A DNA stretch of 64,000 nt, from assembly GCA_964019695.1 (NCBI GenBank), contig OZ026525.1:67067753-67131752 (forward strand), in the 5' to 3' direction. The stretch's first letter is position 1. The number at the start of each line of letters is the position of its first letter. Under the pieces are notes generated by a model. The model searched no databases and was not told the DNA's origin. It saw only the letters and a list, made by a program, of their open reading frames with translations. Both the position numbers and the translations under genes were made by a program. This DNA comes from Loripinus fragilis. Its lineage: Eukaryota; Mollusca; Bivalvia; Lucinida; Lucinidae. Below, one piece after another: positions 35,901 through 47,249 of this stretch.

Positions 35901-37215
35901 ATGTCATGTAAAGATTTAAGGCAAAGTTAAAATACATCTGTCAACTTCAACTTGTTATTACCTCCAAAGTGTCAAACAGTTTTGACCCCTATCAGGTCCG
36001 GACAGAATGTCAGGCCTGATCTTGGTCAAAATTGTTTGAAATGTTTATCAGCAGATGACAATGTCATGTAAAAGATTAACGCATAATTAAAATATATCGG
36101 TTCAACTTCAACTTGTCATAACCTCTGAAGTGTCAAACAGTTTGGACCCCTTATCAGGTCCGGACAGAATGTCGGGCCTGATCTGGATCCAAATTGTTTG
36201 AAAGGGTTGTCAGCAGATGACAATGTCATTTCAAGGTTTAACGCAAAGAAAAGTACATCGGATATAAACTTGTCATAACCTCTAAAGTGTCAAATAGTTT
36301 GGACCCCTAACAGGTGTGGGCAGAATGTCTGGCCTGATCTGGGTCCAAATTACCTGAAAGGGCTATCAGCAGATGACAATGTCATGTTAAGGTTTAGGCA
36401 AAGTTAAAATACATCAGTTCAACTTCAACTTGTCATAACCTCTAAAATGTTAAACAGTTTGGACCCCTATCAGGTCCGGACAGAATGTCGGGCCTGTTCT
36501 GGGTCCAAACTACATGAAAGGGTTATCAGCAGATGACAATGTCATGTAAAGGTTTAACGCAGAGTTAAAATACATTGGTTCAACTTCAACTTGTCATAAC
36601 CTCTAAAGTGTCAAACAGCTTGGCCCTGGATCAGGTCTGGACAGAATGCTGGGCCTGATCTGAGTCCAAAATGTTTGAAACACTTTTCAGCAAATGTCAT
36701 CTGCTGAAAGTCATGTTAAGGTTTAACGCAAAAATAAAATATTGGTTCAACTCCAACTTGTCATAACCTCTAAAGTGTCAAACAGTTTGACCCATATCAA
36801 GTCCGGACAGAATGTCAGGCCTGATCTGGGTCCAAATTGTTTGAAAGGGTTATCAGCAGATGACAACGTCATGTAAAGATTTAAGGCAAAGTTAAAATAC
36901 ATCTGTCAACTTCAACTTGTTATAACCTCCAAAGTGTCAAACAGTTTTGACCCCTATCATGTCCGGACAGAATGTCAGGCCTGATCTGGGTCCAAATTGT
37001 TTGAAAGGTTTATCAGCAGATGACATTGTCATGTAAAAAATTAATGCATAGTTAAAATATATCGGTTCAACTTCAACTTGTCATTACCTCTAAAATGTCA
37101 AACAGTTTGTACCCGGATCAGGTCCGGACAGAATGTTGGGCTTGATCTTGGTCCAAATTGTTTGAAACATTTATCAGCAGATGTCATCTGCTGACAAAGT
37201 CAATGTAAATGTTTA
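26985..37215 (+). repeat. About 160-bp monomer tandem array, left arm (~10.2 kb)
   Basis: Monomers contain GTCAAACAGTTTGGACCCC, TATCAGGTCCGGACAGAATG, GGGCCTGATCTGGGTCC, TCAGCAGATGACAATGTCATG and CAACTTGTCATAACCTCTAA. Measured spacing of the GGGCCTGAT block is mostly 160-161 bp, so there are roughly 60 units. Inside each, GGACCCC.ATCAGGTCC and GGGCCTGATCTGGGTCC form inverted arms around GGACAGAATGTC. From about 31 kb a longer variant (AACACTTATCAGCAGATG plus TCATCTGCTGACAAAGTCA) recurs every 0.3-1.1 kb, giving higher-order organisation. Frames through it are short and not conserved, so it is non-coding. Comparison with the bivalve BIV160 satellite and with pearl-element core repeats would be informative. 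Confidence 0.92.
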
Positions 37216-39050
37216 ACGCAAAAAGTTGATCAAATAAACAGTTAAGTGTGTTTCTCCACATCATATCCTTTTATAATCAAAATAATCGTGGCTGGACAAA
37301 TGACAATGTTTTCCCTTCAAAATAAGCACAGACTGGTGAAAAAATCGGAGAATTTGAATAAATACAGCCCATTTTTCACCATTTTCCCGTTACCCGTAAT
37401 GTTAAAATTCACCACTCACTTCACCTCGGTACATTTGTTTACCTGTGTCGCTAAGGCTGTGACATCACGGCGGTCATAAATCTGAGCAAATTCTTGAAAA
37501 TTCAAACAAACAAAATGGCTTGCAAGCCTAACAGTCTCAGATCAGCCTGCTCATTGGCCCATGCAGACAGCAAAGACTCTGACCAAACAATGTCAATATT
37601 CAGGCTGATCGGAGTCTCGGCTGTTTGTCCATGCATCTGCCAATTCTAGTCTGTCCTCAAAGCTTGGATCCTTACCTACCCATTATGTTACTGTTCTGTT
37701 CTATGAAAACACTGATCAGACTATAATCAAATGCAGATGTAATGCTGGAAGCTCACACCATTTAACTCTTAACCTGTTTGTGTCGTCTGCTGATAAGCTT
37801 TACAATTTTTTTTATCAAGAAATTGGTCTGACATTTTATTGGGCCTGGTCTGGATCCACACTGTTTGAATCTCTTTGATAAACTTCTAAACAGTTTAGAA
37901 ATAGATCAGACTGACGCTATACACTGACTGTAATTAACCTATTTGACCTGGTAATTGCCACGTCTGTAGTGATGCCTGAGGAATACTTATTGGAGTATTC
38001 AAGTGATTAATGGCGATCCCCTGTGGCATGTGAGTGCAATTAAATTATGGGCTAATTGGAGCAGTTTTAACAAAATTAATGATCATATGGTTCCCAGTAT
38101 ACTGTTAGCTCTATAATAATGCATATGTAAAAAAGTCTGAATTATCCCTTTAAACCTCTTTATGACATTGTCATCTGTTGATAATCCTTTCAAACAATTT
38201 GGACCTAGATCAGGCCAAACCTTAACATGCTTAAGGGTTATGACATTAGTATTTTAATTTTGCGTCAAACCTTATTATGACATTGTCATCTGCTGATATC
38301 AAAATATCTCTAAAAAGACTTATTCTACTCTCAGCAGATAAGGGTTGGCAAAATATCCAGCCACACGTTTAGTCACTCTGAAAGTATTACTTTCTTTTAA
38401 TAGATAAAAGACAGTACAAACATCCAAAAACACCAAGCAGTAAAGAGGTAAAGTAAAATTCCTAATTGACAAATCCTTCATAAATTCCTTTTGTAACACA
38501 AAAGTTGATCAAATGAACAGTTAAGTGGGTTTCCCCACATCACATCCTTTCATGTAAGAAACCAGATGCATAAGTTACGCAAGATTTGACACCTGTCAAA
38601 ACAACCACTGGTACCCCACGGAGCGAGCATTTAATCCTCTAATTTGTCATTATAATATTATTATGAAAGGTCTTTGATCTCCCTGACATTTGCCATGATT
38701 TGGGACATCTGTTTTATGCACAATAATTTTATTATCCAACTGGCTGTCTACATGGTCTAGCGAACACCTACACTTATCTATTTTAAAAGGAGGTTTTATC
38801 TAAGTAAGTATTTTTTTTAGTTATTTTAATTACGACATATAAAAAGATTTAAATACACACCATTTTGAGCGTATAATTGTTAATATTCTCTGTAAAAACT
38901 ATCTGGATCCGCGCTTGTCCCGTTTTAAAGCAGAGAGGGTTCTAGCGAGAACGTCCTTCTTCTTTACAATCAGCTCCTGAACCTTGGTAGCGACTCGAAA
39001 ACACCAAAAAGTTGTTGTTTTTCACATATTATACATTCCATACAGAAAAC
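37215..39050. other. Centre of the giant element, proximal part
   Basis: A 58-bp block starting AAAGTTGATCAAAT.AACAGT occurs at 37219 and again at 38502 in direct orientation. Between them are diverged 160-bp monomer pieces: left-arm orientation near 37830 (TTGGGCCTGGTCTGGATCC) and right-arm orientation near 38160-38300 (ATTGTCATCTG.TGATAA, CAAACAATTTGGACC). So the symmetry axis lies somewhere in 37.2-38.2 kb. Nothing coding is recognised. Confidence 0.6.
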
Positions 39051-39054
39051 GACG

Positions 39055-39510
39055 AATGTGCTGATCAGGATGCACGGATGTGTGGACTAATATGCTCCTT
39101 TATTGTTTCTACCAGGAGCGCAATCTGAGATGTGTATCGTTTCACTGTGATAGGCAGAAAATAATTAAGAAACTGATCAGACTGCACCGCTGTGCAGACT
39201 GATCTGAACCTTTATTGTCTTGCATTGTATTGTTTACCAGGAGCGCAATCTGAGATGTGTACCGTTTTCACATTGATAGGCAGAACATAGTAAAGAAACT
39301 GACCAGACTGCGCTGCTATGCAGACCAATCCGAATCTTTATTGTCTTGCATGCAAAAAGCTTTGCAAGAAAGAAACGACTTATATTCAATGATACCAAAA
39401 TCGGATAATCAAACTACCTTTTCAATCCGAGAAGTACATCAATCCCACTGCGCTACACGGTAAATAATGTGCTGGCTCGACTGCACAGGCGTGCAGACTG
39501 ATCTGCCCCT
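39055..39510 (+). repeat. About 120-bp repeats with GATCAG...CTGATC palindromes
   Basis: Degenerate units share CTGATCAGACTGCACCGC, TGTGCAGACTGATCTG, CCTTTATTGTCTTGCAT and CAGGAGCGCAATCTGAGATG, near 39060, 39175, 39297 and 39475. The paired CTGATCAG.CTGCGC motif is the dispersed palindrome also seen at 63955-63992. Confidence 0.7.
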
Positions 39511-39850
39511 TTATTGCTTTGAAAACAAACCAGTTGTTTTCTCGAGTAACAGGGGAAACTATTTATCCATTTGATCACTTTAACCACTATAATAGACGGA
39601 TATCAAATAAAAGGCGTGGATCAGGCTTCGTAGATGCGCAGGCTGATCTTCATCTTTATTATTTTATTTTTTGTATACTAGAAGCTCTTTTCGATGTGAT
39701 GTTGCCGTTTTCTTTGGGTTGAATAACTTTTTTGAACACTATAGACAACTGTACTCGCTTGGCATGAAATAATTGTGCTCGTGATATGTTCGCGCAAAAA
39801 GGGTTCAAAAACATTAAAACAGGCCGGAGAGCGGCTTTAAAAACGTTTTT
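39510..39850. other. Non-coding DNA in the centre
   Basis: No recognisable product. Frames at 39519-39722 (plus) and 39659-39925 (minus) overlap repeat DNA and show no domain. Confidence 0.4.
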
Positions 39851-42345
39851 GTAAACAAGGTCGGTCCAGATCAGGCGGCTCTCGTGAGCAGGGTCTACTC
39901 GGATATGAAATATCTGATCATACACAAGAGGAACTTGTGTTATATGCTCGTGCGGCAGCTTTAAAACGTTTTTGTAAACAGAGTAGATCCCGATCAGGCG
40001 GTTCCCGTGAGAGCTGCCTGATCAGGGTCTTTTCTGTCTTGCTTAGGGGGATATGAAATATCTGATCATATATGCTAGTGCGGCGGCTTTGAAACGTTTT
40101 TGTAAACAAAGTAGATCAAGATTAGGCGGCTCTCGTGAGAGCTGCCTGACCAGGGATAACTCTGTTTGCTTACGGGGATATGAAGTATCTGATCATACAC
40201 AAGTGGAGCTTGTGTGATATGCTCTTGCGGCGGCTTTTAAACGTTTTTGTAAACAAAGTAGATCCGGATCAGGCTGCTCTTGTGAGAGCTGCCTGATCAG
40301 GGTCTACTCTGTCTTGCTTATTGGGATATGAAATATCTGATCATATATGCTCGTGCGGCGGCTTTTAAACGTTTTTGTAAACAAAGTAGATCCGGATCAG
40401 GCTGCTCTCGTGAGAGCTGCCTGATCAGGGTCTACTCTGTCTTGCTTATGGGGATATGAAATATCTGATCATATATGCTCGTGCGGCGGCTTTTAAACGT
40501 TTTTGTAAACAAAATAAATCCGGATCAGGCGGCTCTCGTGAGAGCTGCCTGACCAGGGTCTACTCTCTTTGTAAACAAAGTAGATCCAGATCAAGCAGCT
40601 CTCTTGAGAGCTGCCTGAATAGGGTCTACTCTGTTTGCTTATGGAGATATGAAATATCTGATCATACATAAGTGGATATGAAACAAGTGGAACTTTTGCT
40701 ATATGTTCGTGCGATGGCTCTAAGACGTTTCTGGTAACAAAGTGGATCCAGATCTGCCGGCTCTCGTGAGAGCTGCCTGGTCATGGCCCACTCTGTTTGC
40801 TTATGGGGATATGAAATATCTGATCATACACAAGTTGAACTTGTGCCATATGCGCGTTCGGCGGCTTTAAAATGTTTTGCAAACAAAATCGATCCAGATC
40901 AAGCGGCTCTCTTGAGAGCTGCCTGGTCATGGTCCACTCTGTTTGCTTAAGGAGATATGATATATCTGATCATATACAAGTTGATATGAAACAAGTAGAA
41001 CTTGTGCCATACGCTCGTGCGGCGGCTTTAAACATTTTTTGTAAACAAAGTGGATCCAGATCAAGCGGCTCTCGTGAGAGCTGCCTGGTCATGGTCCACT
41101 ATGTTGCTTATGGGGATATGAAATGTCTGATCATACACAAGTGGAACCTATATGCTCGTGTGGCGGCTTTTTTGTAAACACGATGGATCTAGATCAAGCG
41201 GCTCCCGTGAGAACTGCCTGATCACGGCCTCCTTTGTTTGCTTATAGAGATACGAAATATCTGATCATACACAAGTGGAACTTGTGCTATAAACTCGTGC
41301 TGCAACTTTAAAATGTTTTTGTAAACAATGCAGATCGAGATAAAGCAGCTCTCGTGAGAGCTGCCTGATCAGGGTCTGCTCTGTTTGCTTATGGAGGTTT
41401 GAAATATCTGATCATACACAAGTACAAGTGGAACTTGTGCTATATGCTCATTGGTGCCTTTGAATCGTTTCTGAAAACATGGTGGATCCAGGTCGGACGG
41501 CTCTCGTGATAGATGGCTCGTCACAGTCTGCTCTGTTTCCTTAAGGAGATCATACACAACTGGGACTTGTGCTTATGCTCGTGGGTGGCCTTTAAAATGT
41601 TTTGGTAAACAAGGCGGATCCAGATCAGGCAGCTCACGTGAGAGCTGTCTGGTCATGCTCTGCTCTGTTTGCCTAAGGATATAGGAAATGTCTTAGCATG
41701 GGTGCTATATGTCCTTGGGGCGCCTTAAGATCGTTTTTGTAAACAAGGCGGATCCAGATCAAGTGGCTCTCGTGAGAGCTGCCTGATCAGGGTCTGTCCT
41801 GTCTGCGTATGAAGTCAAGATATGAAACATCTGATCATACACAAGTGGAACTTGTGCAATACGCTCGTGCTGCGGATTCAAAAATGTTTTGATCTTTGAA
41901 AACAAAGCGGATCCAGATCAGGCGGCTCTCGCGAGAGCTGTCTGATAGGGGTCTGCTCTGTCTTTTGCTAAATTAAATGGAGATATGAAATATCTGATCA
42001 TACCACAAGTGGACTTTGTGTTATATGCTCGTGAGGCGGCTTTAAACGTTTTCGTTAACAAAGGTATATGGATTTTGAAAATGAAGGTTTGATCAAAATG
42101 TTAATGGAGTTTTGAAGGAAATGCTATTTATGAAAAGTTTTTCTGTGCAAACAAATAAAAAAAGAATCCATTTATAAGGTTGAAACTATTTTGAGACGAC
42201 ACAAGTCGTCATGGAGTAAACCTTCTACCTCATAAAGACACATTTAAACGGTTTTGTAAACAGTGCAGATCCAGATCAGGCAGTTCTGTGAGATGCCTGA
42301 TCGGGATCTGCTCTGTTATGTTTACGGAGATTTGAAATGCCTGAT
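39850..42345 (+). repeat. Central tandem array with double palindromes (~110-190 bp units)
   Basis: Each unit contains GATATGAAATATCTGATCAT, CACAAGTGGAACTTGTG (a short palindrome), CGGCGGCTTTAAACGTTTTT, GTAAACAAAGTAGATCC, and a 32-bp palindrome: GATCAGGCGGCTCTCG next to TGAGAGCTGCCTGATC. Roughly 17-19 units of irregular length are visible. Units near 40240-40560 are nearly identical and outer ones diverge. Frames through it are artefacts. Confidence 0.88.
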
Positions 42346-43355
42346 CATATACAAGTGAACCTTATAAAGTAATTTCTTAATCAATATACGAACATAAAGG
42401 TCAATATATAAAATTATTCATATCTGATGGAGCTTTTTTTGAAAGACAGGGATTATTATGAAAAACTTATTCTGTGCAATCAAACAAAAAGAGCGCGGTC
42501 GTGTGTCGTTGTGTGTGCGTGTGTGGTGATTCATCAATTGAGCACAAATGCTCATCAATTCGGCGCGGAGGATGCCATCAATTGGGCGCAGGATTTCTAT
42601 AGAGGTCGGAGACCTTGCTCGTCGATTGAGCGCAAATATTTTGGGCAGTTACATGTGGAGGTACCGTTCAAAGTTTCATTAAAATCACATTGATGGGTTG
42701 GCTATGAAATGCCTCTGCAGCGTCGTTCGTTCTCCTCTAGTTCTGCCATAAAAATGCTTTTTCCCCACGCTCGGTTGTTGTGCGAATAATTTCACCAATC
42801 TGAATGGGAGCGACAACAAACTGACTAAGTAAGAACCCTTACTTGTAAGGCCCGGTATTTTATTGTGCACACAAACTTATGTTGCCTGTTTACTACGGGT
42901 GGGTCCCATAAAAAAGTCATATAGAATCTGCGCTCGGTCGGTGGGAGGGTTTTGCGCTCGGTTGGTGACATTGAAAAAAATCACTTGCGCTCAGTTGATG
43001 ATAAGCCGCGTGTGTGCGTGCGTAATGTGCGTCATCTCCTTTGGTATACTAAAAGGTGGTGCCACAAAATGATAACTCTTAGGTATTACAAACTATTTAT
43101 GTTAAATAAATTTGCTGCCAGTTCTACACTGAATAATTGTCTTGCTAAAATTAACATAAACTGCAGTTTTTTTTAAACAGGCACTGCATTTCGGCTCGGA
43201 ATAAGTGTTTAGTTAGAAATTTTGATTTTGCGGGACCGTGTGTGCTGGTAAAAAAACCGATACAGTACCAGTTGTTTCCCGTACCCCATACCCTTTTGTT
43301 TCGTCTAGCAAAGGGCCGGAAGAAGGGGAAAACAATCTCGAAAATCTATTAATAC
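42345..43355. other. Centre of the giant element, distal part
   Basis: No recognisable gene. TGCGCTCGGT-like and CATCAATT.GGCGC-like short motifs recur several times (42535-42640, 42930-43000). The frame at 42427-42693 has no domain. Confidence 0.45.
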
Positions 43356-45610
43356 TGTGTTTCAAACAATTTGGACCCAGATCAGGCCCAACATTCTGTC
43401 CAGACCTGATAGGGGTCCAAACTGTTTGACACTTTAGAGGTTATGACAAGTTGAAGTTGAACCGATGTATTTTAATTTTGCGTTAAACTTAAACATGACA
43501 TTGTCATCTGCTGATAACCCTTTCAATCAATTTGGACCCAGATCAGGCCCGACATTCTGTCCGGACATGATAGGGGTCCAAACTGTTTGACACTTTAGAG
43601 GTTATGACAAGTTGAAGTTGAACCGATGTATTTTAATTTTGCGTTAAACTTAAACATGACATTGTCATCTGCTGATAACCCTTTCAAACAATTTGGACCC
43701 AGATCAGGCTCGACATTCTGTCCAGACCTGATAGGGGTAAAAACTGTTTGACACTTTAGAGGTTATGAAAAGTTGAAGTTGAACTGATGTATTTTAACTT
43801 TGCGTTAAACCTTTACATGACATTGTTGTCTGCTGATAGCCCTTTCAAACAATTTGGACCCAGATCAGGCACAACATTCTGTCCAGACCAGATAGGGGAC
43901 CAAATTGTTTGACACTTTAGAGGTAAGGACAAGTTGCAGTTGAACTGATGTAATGTAACTTTGCATTAAACTTTAACATGACCTTGTCATCTGCTGATAA
44001 CATTTTCAAACAATTTGGACCCAGATCAGACCCCACATTCTGTCCAGACCTGATCCGGGCCAAACTGTTTGACACTTTAGAGGTTAGGACAAGTTGCAGT
44101 TGAACTGATGTAATGTAACTTTGCATTAAACTTTAACATGACCTTGTCATCTGCTGATAACATTTTCAAACAATTTGGACCCAGATCAGACCCCACATTC
44201 TGTCCAGACCTGATAGGTGTCAAAACTGTTTGACACTTTAGAGGTTATGACAAGTGAAGTTTAAATGATGTATTTTAACTTTTCGTTAAGCTTAAACATG
44301 ACATTGTCATCTCTTAATAACCCTTTCAAATAATTTGGACCCAGATCAGGCCCGACATTCTGTCCAGACCTGATAGGGGTCAAAACTCTTTGACACTTTA
44401 GAGGTTCTGACAAGTTGAGGTTGAACCGATGTATTTTAACTTTGCGTTAAACCTTTACATGACCTTGTTATCTGCTGATAACCCTTTCAAACAATTTGGA
44501 CCCAGATCAGGCCCGACATTCTGTCCGGACCTGATTAGGGTCCAAACTGTTTGACGCTTTAGAGGTTATGATAAGTTGAAGTTGAACCAATGTTAACTTT
44601 GCATTAAGCCTTTACATGACATTGTCATCTGCTGATAACCCTTCCAAACAATTTGGACCCAGATCAGGCCCAACATTCTGTCCAGACCTGATAGGGGTCC
44701 AAACTGTTTGACACTTTAGAGGTTATGACAAGTTGAAGTTGAACCGATGTATTTTAATTTTGCGTTAAACTTAAACATGACATTGTCATCTGCTGATAAC
44801 CCTTTCAAACAATTTGGACCCAGATCAGGCTCGACATTCTGTCCAGACCTGATAGGGGTAAAAACTGTTTGACACTTTAGAGGTTATGAAAAGTTGAAGT
44901 TGAACTGATGTTTTTTAACTTTGCGTTAAACTTTTACATGACATTGTTGTCTGCTGATAGCCCTTTCAAACAATTTGGACCCAGATCAGGCCCAACATTC
45001 TGTCCGGACCAGATAGGGGACCAAATTGTTTGACACTTTAGAGGTTATGACAAGTTGGAGTTGAACCGATGTATTTTAACTTTGCGTTAAACCTTTACAT
45101 GACTTTATCAGCAGATGACATCTGCAGATAAGTGTTTCAAACAATTTGGACCCAGATCAGGCCCAACATTTTGTCCAGACCTGATCCGGGCCAAACTGTT
45201 TGACACTTTAGAGGTTAGGACAAGTTGCAGTTGAACTGATGTATTGTAACTTTGCATTAAACTTTAACATGACCTTGTCATCTGCTGATAACATTTTCAA
45301 ACAATTTGGACCCAGATCAGGTCCCACATTCTGTCCAGACCTGATAGGTGTCAAAACTGTTTGACACTTTAGAGGTTATGACAAGTGAAGTTGAAATGAT
45401 GTATTTTAACTTTGCATTAAACCTTTGCATGACATTGTCATCTCTTAATAACCCTTTCAAACAATTTGGACCCAGATCAGGCCCGAAATTCTGTCCAGAC
45501 CTGATAGGGGTCAAAACTGTTTGACACTTTAGAGGTTAGGACAAGTTGCAGTTGAACCGATGTATTGTAACTTTGCATTAAACTTTAACATGACCTTGTC
45601 ATCTGCTGAT
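43355..45610 (-). repeat. About 160-bp monomer array, right arm, inner part
   Basis: The same monomer as the left arm in reverse complement: CAATTTGGACCCAGATCAGG, CATTCTGTCC.GACCTGATA, GGGGTC.AAACTGTTTGACAC, TTTAGAGGTTATGACAAGTT. There are about 14 units. It is interrupted at 45610 by a TIR element. Confidence 0.92.
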
Positions 45611-47249
45611 CAGCGCTTGCACTAGTGGACGTTTTTGGCGTTTTTACGTCTGAAATTGGCTTTTGTACGCCATAAATCCAAAGGTCGGACGTACTCTGAC
45701 TTCCCCAAAAAATCTTGTACGCCCGTCGGCAATAGCCATGAAGTATATATCGGTATTGAGAATTTGGCCATTTGATCTCGCCGCCCTCTTCAGAAAGTCA
45801 AGTGTGCGTAACGGCAGTTATACTTGATATTGGAGAATTCATTCAGTGATTGACCAATGGGCGCTCAGGACAACTTCAGACCGCTCACTGCCTGCTGTGC
45901 CGATTTAGTTGACAGGTGTTGAATAATTATTGCGACGACCACATGAGTAATATTTTAGAGAAAAAGGTCTGTGTCGGGAAACACTTCCGTTTTTTTTGGT
46001 CCAAAATTTTGTTGCATTTCCTTCCAAATTTTATTCCAATGTTTGTTTAATTTTTGTTTGAAAAACGAGAGAACAATGTTTGTATACAAAATTTTACATT
46101 TCTGCAGTAGACATGATGTTTTTCTATCGGAATCAAATGCTAAAATCTGAGAAAAATCAGAAACTATCGATCTCCGTACTTACCCCACCCACTAGGCCAG
46201 CATTACAAAGAAAATAACGAGACAGTTGCATTTAGGAACCCGAGTTTTAAATATCATAACCAACACAACTTTTAAGCAATAAAGGCAAGGTCTTTTAACA
46301 TCATAAAGAGCTAGCAAATTTAGCTTAAATATTTTTGTGAGTTATCTAAAATTTGCAGATTTTTTTAACAAGTTGAGCTTTTAAAAGAACTTTGGCTAGG
46401 CCTTGAGTCAAAGCAGGTATTTTTGAGTTTTAGATAAATTCTCTCCAAATTACAGCGCAAGAAAGGTTTCTTTATATCATAGAAGTCTTGCCAAACTTTC
46501 CCGTTCTCTCTGTCTTACCCAACACTTTTTACAACCCCCCACCCCCCCCCCCCCAAAAAAAAAAAAAAAACAGTCTGAAAGAGCTTTGGCAAGGAAAACC
46601 TATGTTGAAATTTTTCAGAAACCAATTGACAGCCCAACTCTTATGGGAATGCTCTGCCATATTTATAATAGAATTTGTAAGACTTGTCATCTATTTTTGT
46701 CCAGGAACCCAAAATTGTGGGCCCAGATCAGACTTCAAATAGAATAAACTGATCAGTGTTCACAATCTTGATTCTTGAGGCATTGGATGCTAGACAGATT
46801 GCTGAAACACTTATCTTTGAACTAGAAAAATGAAACATATTGCTTAGGAATAGTCAATTAATGACCCTTCTCTTTTAGGGGCAGTCTGATATGGGTCCAC
46901 AATGTTTTTGTTCATACCTGTTTGCAAACTTTGAATCATTGAATAGATATCAGAAGGACACAATAAAATATATTTCATCAGTTTCAACTTTTACATTGTT
47001 TAACGGAGTTGAACATAAACATGTTTGAAAATAAACACAAAAAAAATCTGTGTACATGAAACTAAGCATTGCTAACAACATCATGTTTAAAAAAATAGTA
47101 TCATTTTTTGGCACCCCACGGCGTAAACTTTAAATTTGGCACCCCACGACGCATGCATAGTTTGACTTCCACAAATTAGGCCTTTGACTTCCAAATCTCA
47201 AAGGGTGGAAGTCATGACTTCCTGTTTCAAAAAGTTAGTGCAAGCACTG
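45611..47249. mobile_element. 1.64-kb TIR element inserted in the right arm
   Basis: The left end CAGCGCTTGCACTA and the reverse complement of the right end, CAGTGCTTGCACTA, differ at one base. Target duplication TGCTGAT is exact on both sides (45604-45610 and 47250-47256) and lies within a 160-bp monomer that reads through once the insertion is removed. Inside, GACTTCC motifs recur near both ends, and a C/A homopolymer pair lies at 46530-46570. No transposase is recognised. The ends vaguely recall hAT elements, but the duplication is 7 rather than 8 bp, so the superfamily is open. Confidence 0.8.

Noticed and set aside
26985..37215. Repeated ~63-aa frames such as those with SRQNVGPDLGPNYLKGLS in the 160-bp array as a repeat protein
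   Set aside because: The monomer is about 160 bp, not a multiple of three, frames close within each unit, and stops and indels are not avoided. They are by-products of the satellite.
39850..42345. Frames such as FCKQNRSRSSGSLESCL as a low-complexity protein
   Set aside because: They run through a palindromic tandem repeat, occur on both strands and are interrupted at irregular positions.
42427..42693. 88-aa protein
   Set aside because: No domain, surrounded by repeat DNA, with low-complexity TGTGTGCGTGTG in the frame; nothing supports expression.
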